From NCBI GenBank assembly GCA_045531905.1, contig JAZSEY010000026.1, positions 62,001-126,000 of the forward strand: a stretch of 64,000 bases of DNA, written 5' to 3'. Positions 26,873 to 35,536 of this stretch are shown here, piece by piece (positions within the stretch are counted from its first letter, which is position 1; each line of letters starts with the position of its first letter). Both the position numbers and the translations under genes were made by a program. The DNA is from RGIG6919 sp045531905 (GTDB lineage Bacteria > Bacillota > Clostridia > Lachnospirales > Lachnospiraceae). The notes under the pieces were generated by a model, which was given only the letters and a program-made list of their open reading frames with translations, was not told the origin of the DNA and did not search any database.

Positions 26873-28453
26873 CTAAAATTGATTGTAAATAAACTGGCTG
26901 GCATCATAACCAATACCATAAGCACCAAAGATTAACGTTGCAAAGAACAATCCCCAAGGCACTGCATATCTAACGATTGCAGGCTTTGTAGCAATTGCTT
27001 CTCTCACATTTCCCTTCTTCTCTTTAAAGATACTCACTGCCAACATTAGTATTACGCCAACTATAATCACAATATAATCAGCCAAACCAATACCAAGCTG
27101 TAGCAAAGTACCGTCAACCAGCTTACTACCACTAAAGTTTGTAAAAATAGTACCCATCATAGCAAATGTTAATGGCACATTTCTGTAACAGTCAAAGGAA
27201 CGCAAAAAACTCATAAGCCAAAAGGTTCTGAACATACAGAAAAACTCATAGCCCCATTTTCCTCTTACATTAAACTTTTCATGGAATTTATCATATAACG
27301 GCTTGCACTCCTGAGACAACAGGATAATAATACCATTTAACACACCCCATACGATGAAGTTCCAGCTGGCACCATGCCAAACACCGGTTACAAACCAGGT
27401 AACCATCGTACCAAGATAAATTGGCATACGCTTACCAATATGATCACCAAATATCTTCTTCCAAGTAGGCACTTTCTTGATGACAGAACGGGATACAGAA
27501 ATTGGGTAAAAGATGTAATCCTTAAACCATGTTCCCATTGTAATATGCCATCTTCTCCAATACTCATCAATGGTCTTAGAAAAATATGGTCTCTCAAAGT
27601 TCTCTTTCACCTTAATACCCATAGTCTCTGCCACACCTATGGTAATATCAATACCACCGGTAAAATCAGCATAAAGCTGAATTGCATAGAAAAACATACC
27701 TACAAGTACAAAGACACCTTGGTAAGTCTCTGGTTCTCTGATAATGGTATTCACTGCAGTTAACAGTCTGTCAGCAATGACCATCTTTTTAAAGAAGCCC
27801 CATAAAATACGCTGCAATCCAAAAGAAACTACCTGCCAGTCAAACTTATGCGTAGCAAACAATGTCTCTGATAAGTCTCCATAACGACTAATTGGACCCT
27901 GTACCAATTGTGGGAAAAAGGACGTAAACAATAACACCTTAAATGGATTCTTTTCAGGCTCCACCTTTTCCCAGTAGACGTCAATCACATATCCCATTGT
28001 CTGGAACATATAGAATGAAAGTCCCATCGGCAATGCAAAATTCATAAAGCTAAAGTTGCCACCGATAAGTTGATTTACATTTGCAATGATAAAGTCTGTG
28101 TACTTAATTACACCTAACAAAACAAAATTCACAACCAAACATAACACAAGCCAAAACTTTGCCTTGCTCTTTATCTTTGCCTTATATTCCTTCTTATCCT
28201 CTCTGGAAAGTTCTGCCTTATGCTCCTTTAAGTAAACAGACTGTTTTTCATGTAACTTTCCAATCTGTATGGTTGCCACATATGCAGTTAGAGATGTGAA
28301 CAACAAATAGAACAAAAACTTCCAGCCTGAGTATGCGTAAAATCCATAGCTGGCAAACAAAAGAAATGGCCATTGCCATTTCTTCGGAATTGCGTAATAT
28401 AGTACAAAAACTGCTAATATAAAAAATATAAAGGTATATGAAGTAAATAACAT
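26873..28453 (-). CDS. MBOAT family O-acyltransferase (DltB/AlgI-like)
   Basis: A multi-pass membrane acyltransferase of 526 residues, predicted to move an acyl group across or at the membrane onto a surface glycopolymer. Family hallmarks are the YFSKTIDEYWRRWHITMGTW-type segment and the invariant histidine in GVWHGAS near residue 360. About eleven hydrophobic segments can be counted. It is longer than typical Bacillus DltB and closer to AlgI in size. It lies between the adenylation enzyme and SGNH-like genes with 9-base gaps, so one operon is very likely. Confidence 0.92.
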   Translation of the reverse strand: MLFTSYTFIFFILAVFVLYYAIPKKWQWPFLLFASYGFYAYSGWKFLFYLLFTSLTAYVATIQIGKLHEKQSVYLKEHKAELSREDKKEYKAKIKSKAKFWLVLCLVVNFVLLGVIKYTDFIIANVNQLIGGNFSFMNFALPMGLSFYMFQTMGYVIDVYWEKVEPEKNPFKVLLFTSFFPQLVQGPISRYGDLSETLFATHKFDWQVVSFGLQRILWGFFKKMVIADRLLTAVNTIIREPETYQGVFVLVGMFFYAIQLYADFTGGIDITIGVAETMGIKVKENFERPYFSKTIDEYWRRWHITMGTWFKDYIFYPISVSRSVIKKVPTWKKIFGDHIGKRMPIYLGTMVTWFVTGVWHGASWNFIVWGVLNGIIILLSQECKPLYDKFHEKFNVRGKWGYEFFCMFRTFWLMSFLRSFDCYRNVPLTFAMMGTIFTNFSGSKLVDGTLLQLGIGLADYIVIIVGVILMLAVSIFKEKKGNVREAIATKPAIVRYAVPWGLFFATLIFGAYGIGYDASQFIYNQF

Positions 28454-28462
28454 AACAATCCT

Positions 28463-29980
28463 CTACGCTTTCTTAACATAGGTATTCTTTAAGGTAACAC
28501 GGTCAATCTTGCCATTTGCAGTCAGAGGCATCTGTTCAAGCTGATGAATCTGGTTTGGCATCATGTAACGAGGAAGCTTCTCCTTTAAGAAGGTAGTAAC
28601 CTCCGCCTTAGAAAAGTCGCCTACATAACAAAGAATAATCTTCTTCTTCACATCATCAAAGATACAGCAGGCACTCTTAATACCCTCTAACATATTGACA
28701 ACAACCTCAATCTCACCAAGTTCAATACGATGTCCCATATGCTTAATCTGGTAATCCTTACGAGAAAGATAGATAAGTTCTCCTCTCTCATTGTACTTAG
28801 CCAAATCACCTGTTCTATAAATAATCTCAGGATACATATCATTTAATGGATTCTGTACATATGCCTCGCTGGTCTTTTCTGGATTCTTATAGTATCCAAG
28901 AGTAACAGATGTACCACGAATGCACACCTCACCCTGTTCACCCTGCTTTACAGGCTGATTGTCATCTCCTAACAATAAAATCTCTGTATTGTTAAATGGT
29001 CGACCAATTGGAATTGCCTCATCCAATTCAAAATCTCTGTCAACCTTGTAATAACAGCACATACCTGTACCTTCTGTAGGTCCATAGAGATTGGTAAACT
29101 TACATTCTGGAAGCGCCTCTTTCCATTTCTTAAACTGCTTAATCGGAAATACCTCACTACCAAATGCAATGGTATGCAAATATTCAGGCTTTACCGTATC
29201 AAATGTACCAAAAGCAGAAATCATGGTAAGGGCTGAAACAACCCAGCATACAGTATTAATCTTATATTCATTCAAGAACTCTACTAATTTGATTGGGAAC
29301 ATAAATAGTTCTTTAGGAATCAAATAAGTTGTAGCACCAAATTTTAAAGTTGGATACAACTCCTTCAAACAGGCATCAAAATATAACGGTGTTTGATTAC
29401 CAAACACAGTATCCTCAGAAAATTCCAATACCTCTGAAAGATTCTCGATATAATCAAGTACAGAACGATGACAAGCCATAACCCCCTTAGGGATACCTGT
29501 GGAACCAGATGTAAATACAATATACATTGGGTCTGTATCAATCTGTCTATCACGAATGCTATTTAAATCTGCCTCGCAAACAGTAGATGTTACCATCTCT
29601 GAATACAGATACATCTTGCCTGTATAATTGAACTTCGCAACCATTTCCTTGGTTACATCATCACAGATAATAGCCTGTGGATTCAATGTTTTAAAGATTA
29701 ACTCAATTCTATGAGCAGGCATTTCCTCGTCAATTGGTACATAGTAGTTACCACCATATACAACACCAAAGAAGGAAACAATTGCTTCCGGACTCTTTTC
29801 CATAAATACAACTACCGGTTGTTTATAAAAACCATCAGCATAGAGACGACTACCGATTGCTCTGGAATTGTCATAAACCTCTTGAAAGGTCACCTTTGAC
29901 TTTGGACTGCCATAAGCAATCTTGTTTGGAACCCTTTTTACTGTCTCTTCTAAATACTGTAATACATTTCTCTGCTGCAT
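28463..29980 (-). CDS. Amino-acid adenylation enzyme, DltA-like
   Basis: A stand-alone adenylating enzyme of 505 residues that should activate an amino acid as its adenylate for loading on a carrier thiol. Core motifs are present: FTSGSTGIPKG near 150-160, the A4-type FDACLKELYP with the amino-binding Asp, NLYGPTEGTG, YRTGDLAKY and the C-terminal catalytic lysine in NGKIDR. Length and layout match D-alanine--carrier ligases, but the A4 and pocket residues are not identical to textbook DltA, so the amino acid is uncertain. It has no carrier domain and no carrier gene lies in the cluster. Confidence 0.85.
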   Translation of the reverse strand: MQQRNVLQYLEETVKRVPNKIAYGSPKSKVTFQEVYDNSRAIGSRLYADGFYKQPVVVFMEKSPEAIVSFFGVVYGGNYYVPIDEEMPAHRIELIFKTLNPQAIICDDVTKEMVAKFNYTGKMYLYSEMVTSTVCEADLNSIRDRQIDTDPMYIVFTSGSTGIPKGVMACHRSVLDYIENLSEVLEFSEDTVFGNQTPLYFDACLKELYPTLKFGATTYLIPKELFMFPIKLVEFLNEYKINTVCWVVSALTMISAFGTFDTVKPEYLHTIAFGSEVFPIKQFKKWKEALPECKFTNLYGPTEGTGMCCYYKVDRDFELDEAIPIGRPFNNTEILLLGDDNQPVKQGEQGEVCIRGTSVTLGYYKNPEKTSEAYVQNPLNDMYPEIIYRTGDLAKYNERGELIYLSRKDYQIKHMGHRIELGEIEVVVNMLEGIKSACCIFDDVKKKIILCYVGDFSKAEVTTFLKEKLPRYMMPNQIHQLEQMPLTANGKIDRVTLKNTYVKKA

Positions 29981-29990
29981 AATTACACCT

Positions 29991-31250
29991 CTATTTTAAA
30001 TTGAATTTATCCGTAGCACGGTCTGGATATAAGCTCTTATCAAAAATATGACTGTTGTTGTGTGTGGAAGAATACGCCTCTAATTCCGCATCTGTCAACA
30101 TAAAGAACTCACCGCCACCCTTTCTTGGGGTACAGTCAAAATGATAATAGCCTGAACCAATATCAACCAAACTCCAATAATGAGATGAATGACTGGTATC
30201 GCTCTTTACAATATCTACATTATTTACACCTAATACATTTAACAAAGCCTTACCTACACAATAATAAATGAAGCAGTCACCCTGCTTTTCAGTGAAGCCC
30301 TGATAAGCACCCTTAATCCAATCTGACTTATCAGAGGTATTAATGTAACCGATATTAGACTTTGTCCACTTATAAACAGCATATATCTTCTCTGTGTCAG
30401 TCATAGAATCATTGACAATGGTATCCAAAACCTGCTGTGCAAGATAATTTACAATCTCTTCATTGTATACGCCCGGTTCCGGCTCATTGACAATCACATT
30501 TATCTGCACAGTAACCGTGTTACCAGCGGCATCTGTAGCAGTATATGTAACAGGATAAGTACCCGGCTTCTTCATATTTACCATAGTATTATCAATCTGC
30601 AACTGTACGTTTGTGTCCAAATTGTCTGTTACCGTTACATCCTTCTTATAAGTAATGGTATCACCAATGCTGACAGTAATATCCTGTGCACCGGAAATCA
30701 CAGGAGCCTGGTCGTCCTTTGCAATCGTCACCTTTGTCTTAATTTCTGTCTCATTCTTACCTAAATCTGTCAAGACAACTACAACATCGCGTTCGCCAAG
30801 TGTAGAAAAATCATACTCTTTCTTAAAGCTAGCTGTTACAAATGAATTATCCTTTACATTTGTTACCAGATCAGCTGGATTTACAGGCAAACCGTTATAT
30901 ACAGTTTTAGGAGCTGCCTCGCCAACCGGGTCAATGGTATCTACAATCTTAAGTTTAGATGTATAAGTCTTGTCATCTAGTTTTAATTCAATTTCATATT
31001 CACCCGGTCCATTTGTTTGGATTGTGGAAATGTCTGTCACAAATTCTGTTTCATATTTCTCTTTTTTCTCAAACAAATCAATGGTAATATCCATACCCGC
31101 CTGAATAATTACCTTCTTGTATATCTTTCCACCAGCAATCAATTGATATGCCAAAAACATGAACAACAATATACACACTTCAATCGCCATAATTCTATAT
31201 AAAATCATACGAATCTGTCTTCTTCTTTTTGCTCTGCTACTTCTTCTCAC
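29991..31250 (-). CDS. Membrane-anchored Ig-like/transglutaminase-like protein
   Basis: The 419-residue product begins with a very basic stretch (RRSSRAKRRRQIR), then one membrane segment (about 18-38), then two or three Ig-like beta domains of the DUF5011/HYR kind (the DAAGNT segment is typical), and a C-terminal transglutaminase-like domain with an apparent Cys326/His357/Asp372 triad (GDCF, HYW, FDCTP). It should act outside the cell on wall peptides or proteins. The start is GTG at 31250, 6 bases after GGAGG. It is first in the Dlt-like operon, 11 bases before the adenylation gene. Confidence 0.85.
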   Translation of the reverse strand: MRRSSRAKRRRQIRMILYRIMAIEVCILLFMFLAYQLIAGGKIYKKVIIQAGMDITIDLFEKKEKYETEFVTDISTIQTNGPGEYEIELKLDDKTYTSKLKIVDTIDPVGEAAPKTVYNGLPVNPADLVTNVKDNSFVTASFKKEYDFSTLGERDVVVVLTDLGKNETEIKTKVTIAKDDQAPVISGAQDITVSIGDTITYKKDVTVTDNLDTNVQLQIDNTMVNMKKPGTYPVTYTATDAAGNTVTVQINVIVNEPEPGVYNEEIVNYLAQQVLDTIVNDSMTDTEKIYAVYKWTKSNIGYINTSDKSDWIKGAYQGFTEKQGDCFIYYCVGKALLNVLGVNNVDIVKSDTSHSSHYWSLVDIGSGYYHFDCTPRKGGGEFFMLTDAELEAYSSTHNNSHIFDKSLYPDRATDKFNLK

Positions 31251-31297
31251 TGTAATCCTCCATATTCTAAAACATAGCCATGGGTAAACCACCCATC

Positions 31298-31326
31298 ATT
31301 ATAACAATGCTAGAAAACACTGTCAA
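31298..31326 (-). promoter_or_regulatory. Sigma-A-like promoter of the Dlt-like operon
   Basis: Consensus TTGACA (31321-31326) and TATAAT (31298-31303) on the minus strand with a 17-base spacer. A short GGGT/ACCC hairpin lies in the leader before the GTG start. Confidence 0.85.
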
Positions 31327-31350
31327 GGGAACTGCACATCCGTCATACGC

Positions 31351-32658
31351 TTATGAATGAATCAATTCGTATATGCAAGATTTCACTTCCACAGGCATTT
31401 TACTCACCGTATATGCTAACTTTAACCTACTTTTTGCTACTTCTAGTTTCTTCCTATCATTTGCATATAAATAGGCGAATGGTTCACCTTTTGGTACATA
31501 ATCACCTATCTTATGACAGATTTCAATGCCAACAGCCAAATCCACTTCATCCTCTTTCTTCTCACGTCCACCACCCAAAATAAGCGATGTCATTCCCACT
31601 TCATTGGTCTGACAGGAAGATAAATATCCTTCATCTTCTAAATAAACTGCTTCTTTATATGCAGCCTGTGGAAACAAAGACAAATCATCAGTTATATCTG
31701 CATTTCCACCCTGGGCTGCAACAAATTCTTTAAATTTTTGGAGTGCACTGCCATCTGCAATGGCTTGCTTTGCCATAGCAATTCCCTCCTCCAAGGAACT
31801 TGCCTTTTTTGCTCCCATCAGCATGAGGCCTGCTAAGTTCAAAGTAACCTCCATTAAGCGTTCCTCACCATTGCCTTTTAAAGCATCAATCGCTTCTTTC
31901 ACTTCAAGAGCATTTCCCACAAAACGTCCTAATGGCTCATTCATATCTGTAATCAAGGCATACATTTCCCGTCCTGCCATAGTTCCGATAGAAACCATAG
32001 TTTTACCGAGAGAGGCTGCCGCTTCCGGTGTCTTCATAAAAGCACCGCTTCCAACCTTAACATCCAAAACAATCACATCTGCTCCGGCTGCCAGTTTCTT
32101 ACTCATGATACTAGATGCAATCAAACTCTCTGAATCCACAGTTGCAGTAACATCACGAAGAGCATAAATCTTTTTATCTGCCGGAGCTAAATTGGCAGTT
32201 TGTCCAACCAAAGCCATTCCCATGGTATTTACATTTTCAATAAACTGCTCTGTAGGAAGCACAGTAGAAAAACCGGGAATACTTTCCAACTTATCAATGG
32301 TTCCTCCAGTATGTCCAAGACCACGGCCACTCATCTTAGCCACAGGCACACCAAGTGACGCCAAAATTGGTCCTAATATCAAAGAAGTTTTATCTCCAAC
32401 GCCACCGGTCGAATGCTTATCCACTTTTATCCCTTGAATGGCAGATAAATCCATTCGATCTCCACTATTTGCCATAGCCAGTGTCAAATTCACCGTTTCT
32501 TCATCAGACATACCATTAAAATAAACTGCCATCAAAAACGCAGACATCTGATAGTCAGGAATCTCCCCATTGGTATAACCGGAAATTACAAATTCTATCT
32601 CTTCCTTTGATAGCGTTTCTTTATATTTTTTTTTGCTGATAATGTCATACATTCTCAT
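31351..32658 (-). CDS. deoA: Pyrimidine-nucleoside (thymidine) phosphorylase
   Basis: Cleaves thymidine or uridine with phosphate, releasing the base and (deoxy)ribose-1-phosphate. The 435-residue length and the segments DKHSTGGVGDKTS (phosphate site), KMSGRGLGHTGGT and ALRDVTATVDS identify the family; pyrimidine-nucleoside phosphorylases of Firmicutes (pdp) are the same size, so the symbol could equally be pdp. The ATG at 32658 follows GGAGGG. It lies 30 bases after deoB, whose product uses the sugar phosphate made here. Confidence 0.95.
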   Translation of the reverse strand: MRMYDIISKKKYKETLSKEEIEFVISGYTNGEIPDYQMSAFLMAVYFNGMSDEETVNLTLAMANSGDRMDLSAIQGIKVDKHSTGGVGDKTSLILGPILASLGVPVAKMSGRGLGHTGGTIDKLESIPGFSTVLPTEQFIENVNTMGMALVGQTANLAPADKKIYALRDVTATVDSESLIASSIMSKKLAAGADVIVLDVKVGSGAFMKTPEAAASLGKTMVSIGTMAGREMYALITDMNEPLGRFVGNALEVKEAIDALKGNGEERLMEVTLNLAGLMLMGAKKASSLEEGIAMAKQAIADGSALQKFKEFVAAQGGNADITDDLSLFPQAAYKEAVYLEDEGYLSSCQTNEVGMTSLILGGGREKKEDEVDLAVGIEICHKIGDYVPKGEPFAYLYANDRKKLEVAKSRLKLAYTVSKMPVEVKSCIYELIHS

Positions 32659-32688
32659 ACGTAATCCCTCCATGTAAGTCAAAACGCA

Positions 32689-33867
32689 CTATATCAAATG
32701 CTTTACTTGACTGTCTCCAATCAGTAAACCATCCACTTCCAAAAACTCTGCAACGGTACATCCAATGTTGGCAAAGGTATTTCCCGTACCAAGGTTCACA
32801 GCCTTCTTAAAAGACGGGCTATAGAACAATACCGGTACATACTCTCTTGTATGATCAGTCCCCTTATAACCAGGATCACATCCATGGTCAGCTGTAATTA
32901 CCAGCATGTCTGATGCAGTCAGCATAGGTAATAATTCACCTAACTGCACATCAAACGCCTCCAAGCCCTTTCCATAACCTATGGCATCTCTTCTATGTCC
33001 CCATTTCGAGTCAAATTCCACAAGATTTGTGAAAATGAGTCCCTCTTTCACTTTAGAAAGTGCCTCCATCGTTTTTTCCATACCATCAGTGTTATCCTTT
33101 GTGTGCACAGCATCTGTAATGCCTACTCCTGCAAATATATCTTCGATTTTACCAATGGCATAAACAGTCTTACCAGCGGTTTTAATATGAGACAACAAAT
33201 TATTCTCATCCGGCGTTCTGGAAAAATCCCTCCGATTTGCTGTTCTCACATAAGTATCGCCCTCTTTTACAAACGGTCTTGCAATTACTCTTGCCACATT
33301 ATGTTCATCAGTCAACAATTCTCTTGCTACACGGCACATCTTATATAATTCCTCAGGTGAATAAACCTCTTCCGAAGCCGCAATCTGAAATACACTGTCA
33401 GCCGAGGTATATACAATTGGCTTTCTAGTTGCCATATGTTCATCACCAAGTTCATTGATAATTGTAGTACCGGAAGCGACACAATTACCCAGCACACCCA
33501 GAATACCCGCTTGTTCAATGAACTTATCAATTAAATCCTTTGGAAATCCCTCAGGATAAGTTGGAAATGGCACTGGAGTATGAATGCCAATCATCTCCCA
33601 ATGGCCAATGGTAGTATCTTTTCCATTAGACAACTCACCTAATCTTCCATATGCTCCAATCGGCGCGTCCACAGGTGAAACACCTTTCATACCATCTATA
33701 TTTCCATATCCAAGTTTACGAAGCATTGGAATATTTAATTCTCCACAGGCTTCTACTGTATGCAAAATCGTATTTGCCCCTGCATCTCCAAACTGTTCTG
33801 CGTCAGGCAAAGCCCCCATACCAACACTGTCTAATACAATCCAAATTACTCTATTTATCATACTCAT
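32689..33867 (-). CDS. deoB: Phosphopentomutase
   Basis: Interconverts (deoxy)ribose-1-phosphate and 5-phosphate, linking nucleoside breakdown to central metabolism. The 392-residue protein has the alkaline-phosphatase-like metal sites: VLDSVGMGALPDA at the start, and ITADHGCDPGYKGTDHTRE near the C-terminus. The ATG at 33867 has GGAGGTGG upstream, which rejects an extension of 15 residues. It is first in the deoB-deoA pair. A TATAAT-like element lies upstream, but I see no convincing -35. Confidence 0.96.
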   Translation of the reverse strand: MSMINRVIWIVLDSVGMGALPDAEQFGDAGANTILHTVEACGELNIPMLRKLGYGNIDGMKGVSPVDAPIGAYGRLGELSNGKDTTIGHWEMIGIHTPVPFPTYPEGFPKDLIDKFIEQAGILGVLGNCVASGTTIINELGDEHMATRKPIVYTSADSVFQIAASEEVYSPEELYKMCRVARELLTDEHNVARVIARPFVKEGDTYVRTANRRDFSRTPDENNLLSHIKTAGKTVYAIGKIEDIFAGVGITDAVHTKDNTDGMEKTMEALSKVKEGLIFTNLVEFDSKWGHRRDAIGYGKGLEAFDVQLGELLPMLTASDMLVITADHGCDPGYKGTDHTREYVPVLFYSPSFKKAVNLGTGNTFANIGCTVAEFLEVDGLLIGDSQVKHLI

Positions 33868-33951
33868 AAAACCACCTCCAAGGTCCCATAATATATATCT
33901 TAATACCACCATTTTATTATATCATACTTATCAATAATTTTGCTTATCTAT

Positions 33952-33980
33952 TTGACGAATATACACAAATATGATAATAT
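33952..33980 (+). promoter_or_regulatory. Probable promoter of the DAHP synthase gene
   Basis: TTGACG (33952-33957) and TAATAT (33975-33980) with a 17-base spacer on the plus strand. A consensus TATAAT at 33978-33983 overlaps but would have a 20-base spacer. A palindrome lies immediately downstream. Confidence 0.65.
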
Positions 33981-33989
33981 AATTCCGTT

Positions 33990-34007
33990 ATTGTGAATTT
34001 TCACAAT
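33990..34007. promoter_or_regulatory. Candidate operator palindrome before the DAHP synthase gene
   Basis: ATTGTGAA-TT-TTCACAAT is an 18-base perfect dyad with a 2-base centre. It starts 7-10 bases after the -10 region, over the expected start of transcription, which is a usual place for repressor binding. The regulator is unknown. Confidence 0.5.
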
Positions 34008-34035
34008 TTAAAGTGTTAAAGGAGTGTATCAAAAA

Positions 34036-35064
34036 ATGGCATTACATCAGATTAAAAAAGTTCCAACAGCCGACGAGATTAAACAGATTCTTCCTGTTAG
34101 TGACAAACTGGCTGCGATGAAAAAAGAAAGAGACGAAGAAATTGCAAAGGTTTTCAAGGGCGAATCAGATAAATTTATTATGATTATTGGTCCTTGCTCA
34201 GCTGATAACGAAGACGCAGTCTGCGACTATGTGAATCGTCTTGCAAAAGTTGGGGATAAGGTAAAAGATAAAATCATCTTAATTCCTCGTATATATACAA
34301 ATAAACCAAGAACTACTGGCGCTGGTTATAAGGGCATGCTTCATCAACCAGATCCTGAGAGCAAATCAGATTTATTTGCAGGTTTGATTGCAATTCGTAA
34401 AATGCACATCCGTGCAATGGAAGAAACTGGTCTTACTGCTGCAGATGAGATGCTTTACTCTGAAAACTGGCCATATATGGATGATATTCTTTCCTATGTT
34501 GCCATCGGTGCACGTAGCGTGGAGGATCAACAGCATCGCTTGACAGCCAGTGGCATGGACATCCCAGTAGGTATGAAGAATCCTACCAGTGGTGATTTAA
34601 CCGTTATGATGAATTCTTGTCTTGCAGGACAGATGAAGCACACCTTCCTCTACTCTGGTTGGGAGACAAAGACAGACGGTAATCCACTTGTACATAGTAT
34701 TTTACGTGGTGCCTTAAATAAACACGGTCAGTCAATGTCTAACTATCACTACGAAGATTTAATGCAGTTAGCTGATTTATACGAAAAATTTGACGTGGTT
34801 AATCCAGCATGTATCGTAGATGCAAACCATAATAACTCAGGCAAGAAATGGGACCAGCAGCCACGTATCGTAAAGGAAATCCTTCACAGCATGCGTCACT
34901 CTGATGACATCAAGAAACTTGTAAAAGGTGTCATGGTAGAAAGTTACATTGAAAATGGTGCACAATCCATTGGTGAAGGCTGCTATGGTAAATCCATCAC
35001 AGACCCATGTCTTGGTTGGGACTTATCCGAAAAGTTAATTTTAGAAGTTGCTGAATTACTATAA
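34036..35064 (+). CDS. 3-deoxy-7-phosphoheptulonate (DAHP) synthase, class I
   Basis: Condenses PEP and erythrose-4-phosphate, the entry step of aromatic amino-acid synthesis. The 342-residue protein belongs to the AroF/G/H type: IIGPCSADNED, IPRIYTNKPRT, ARSVEDQQHR and PTSGDL segments are all present. Feedback specificity (Phe, Tyr or Trp) cannot be read reliably. It is the only plus-strand gene here. The ATG at 34036 follows AAAGGAG and is preferred to an upstream in-frame GTG. It is monocistronic, ending at a fold-back element with a terminator. Confidence 0.95.
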   Translation: MALHQIKKVPTADEIKQILPVSDKLAAMKKERDEEIAKVFKGESDKFIMIIGPCSADNEDAVCDYVNRLAKVGDKVKDKIILIPRIYTNKPRTTGAGYKGMLHQPDPESKSDLFAGLIAIRKMHIRAMEETGLTAADEMLYSENWPYMDDILSYVAIGARSVEDQQHRLTASGMDIPVGMKNPTSGDLTVMMNSCLAGQMKHTFLYSGWETKTDGNPLVHSILRGALNKHGQSMSNYHYEDLMQLADLYEKFDVVNPACIVDANHNNSGKKWDQQPRIVKEILHSMRHSDDIKKLVKGVMVESYIENGAQSIGEGCYGKSITDPCLGWDLSEKLILEVAELL

Positions 35065-35069
35065 TATTA

Positions 35070-35535
35070 AAAGATGGGGCTGTCGCAAGGCAGCCTCTTT
35101 TGCTACTATTCTTTTGCTGTATCAGATGCTATTGTATGAATGCAGACATATGTACTATACATATCATTGTGTTTTCTATCTAGAATACTTAATTCACTTC
35201 TTTTTTATCTTTTTAACCCAATGCCACACACAAACTTACAAAACCGGGGTACAAGTGATTGAGGTGTGCCTCAAAATGCGTCAGCACTTATGCCGTGTAT
35301 TTTCGGCATTAGTACTGTTACGCATTTTGGGAGTGAAAACATCACGCCGAAATACTTGTACCCCGGTTTTGTGCAAACAGTGTGTGTGGAATTGAAAAGA
35401 CAAAAAAGAAGCGCAACGTATTCTACGACAGAAAACAATATGACATTTTATAGTACATATGTCTGCATTATCACAACAGTATCTGATACAGCAATTGAAA
35501 TATTACAAAAGAGGCTATCTTGCGACCCCATCTTT
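35070..35535. repeat. 466-bp fold-back (long inverted-repeat) element, MITE-like
   Basis: The whole stretch between two convergent genes is one imperfect palindrome centred near 35303. The outer arms AAAGATGGGG (35070-35079) and CCCCATCTTT (35526-35535) match; a 21-bp perfect pair joins 35139-35159 with 35449-35469; a 19-bp perfect pair joins 35238-35256 with 35354-35372; and an inner ATGCCG/CGGCAT pair closes the centre. ATATTA occurs as a direct repeat at 35064-35069 and 35541-35546, possibly a target duplication. No convincing gene lies inside. It may be a miniature transposable element or a large structured RNA. Confidence 0.85.
35076..35101 (+). terminator. Terminator of the DAHP synthase gene within the fold-back element
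   Basis: A 7-bp stem (35076-35082 with 35091-35097, one G-U pair, loop TCGCAAGG) followed by TTTT on the plus strand, 12 bases after the stop codon. The mirror-image copy at the other end is weaker. Confidence 0.7.
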
Positions 35536-35536
35536 A

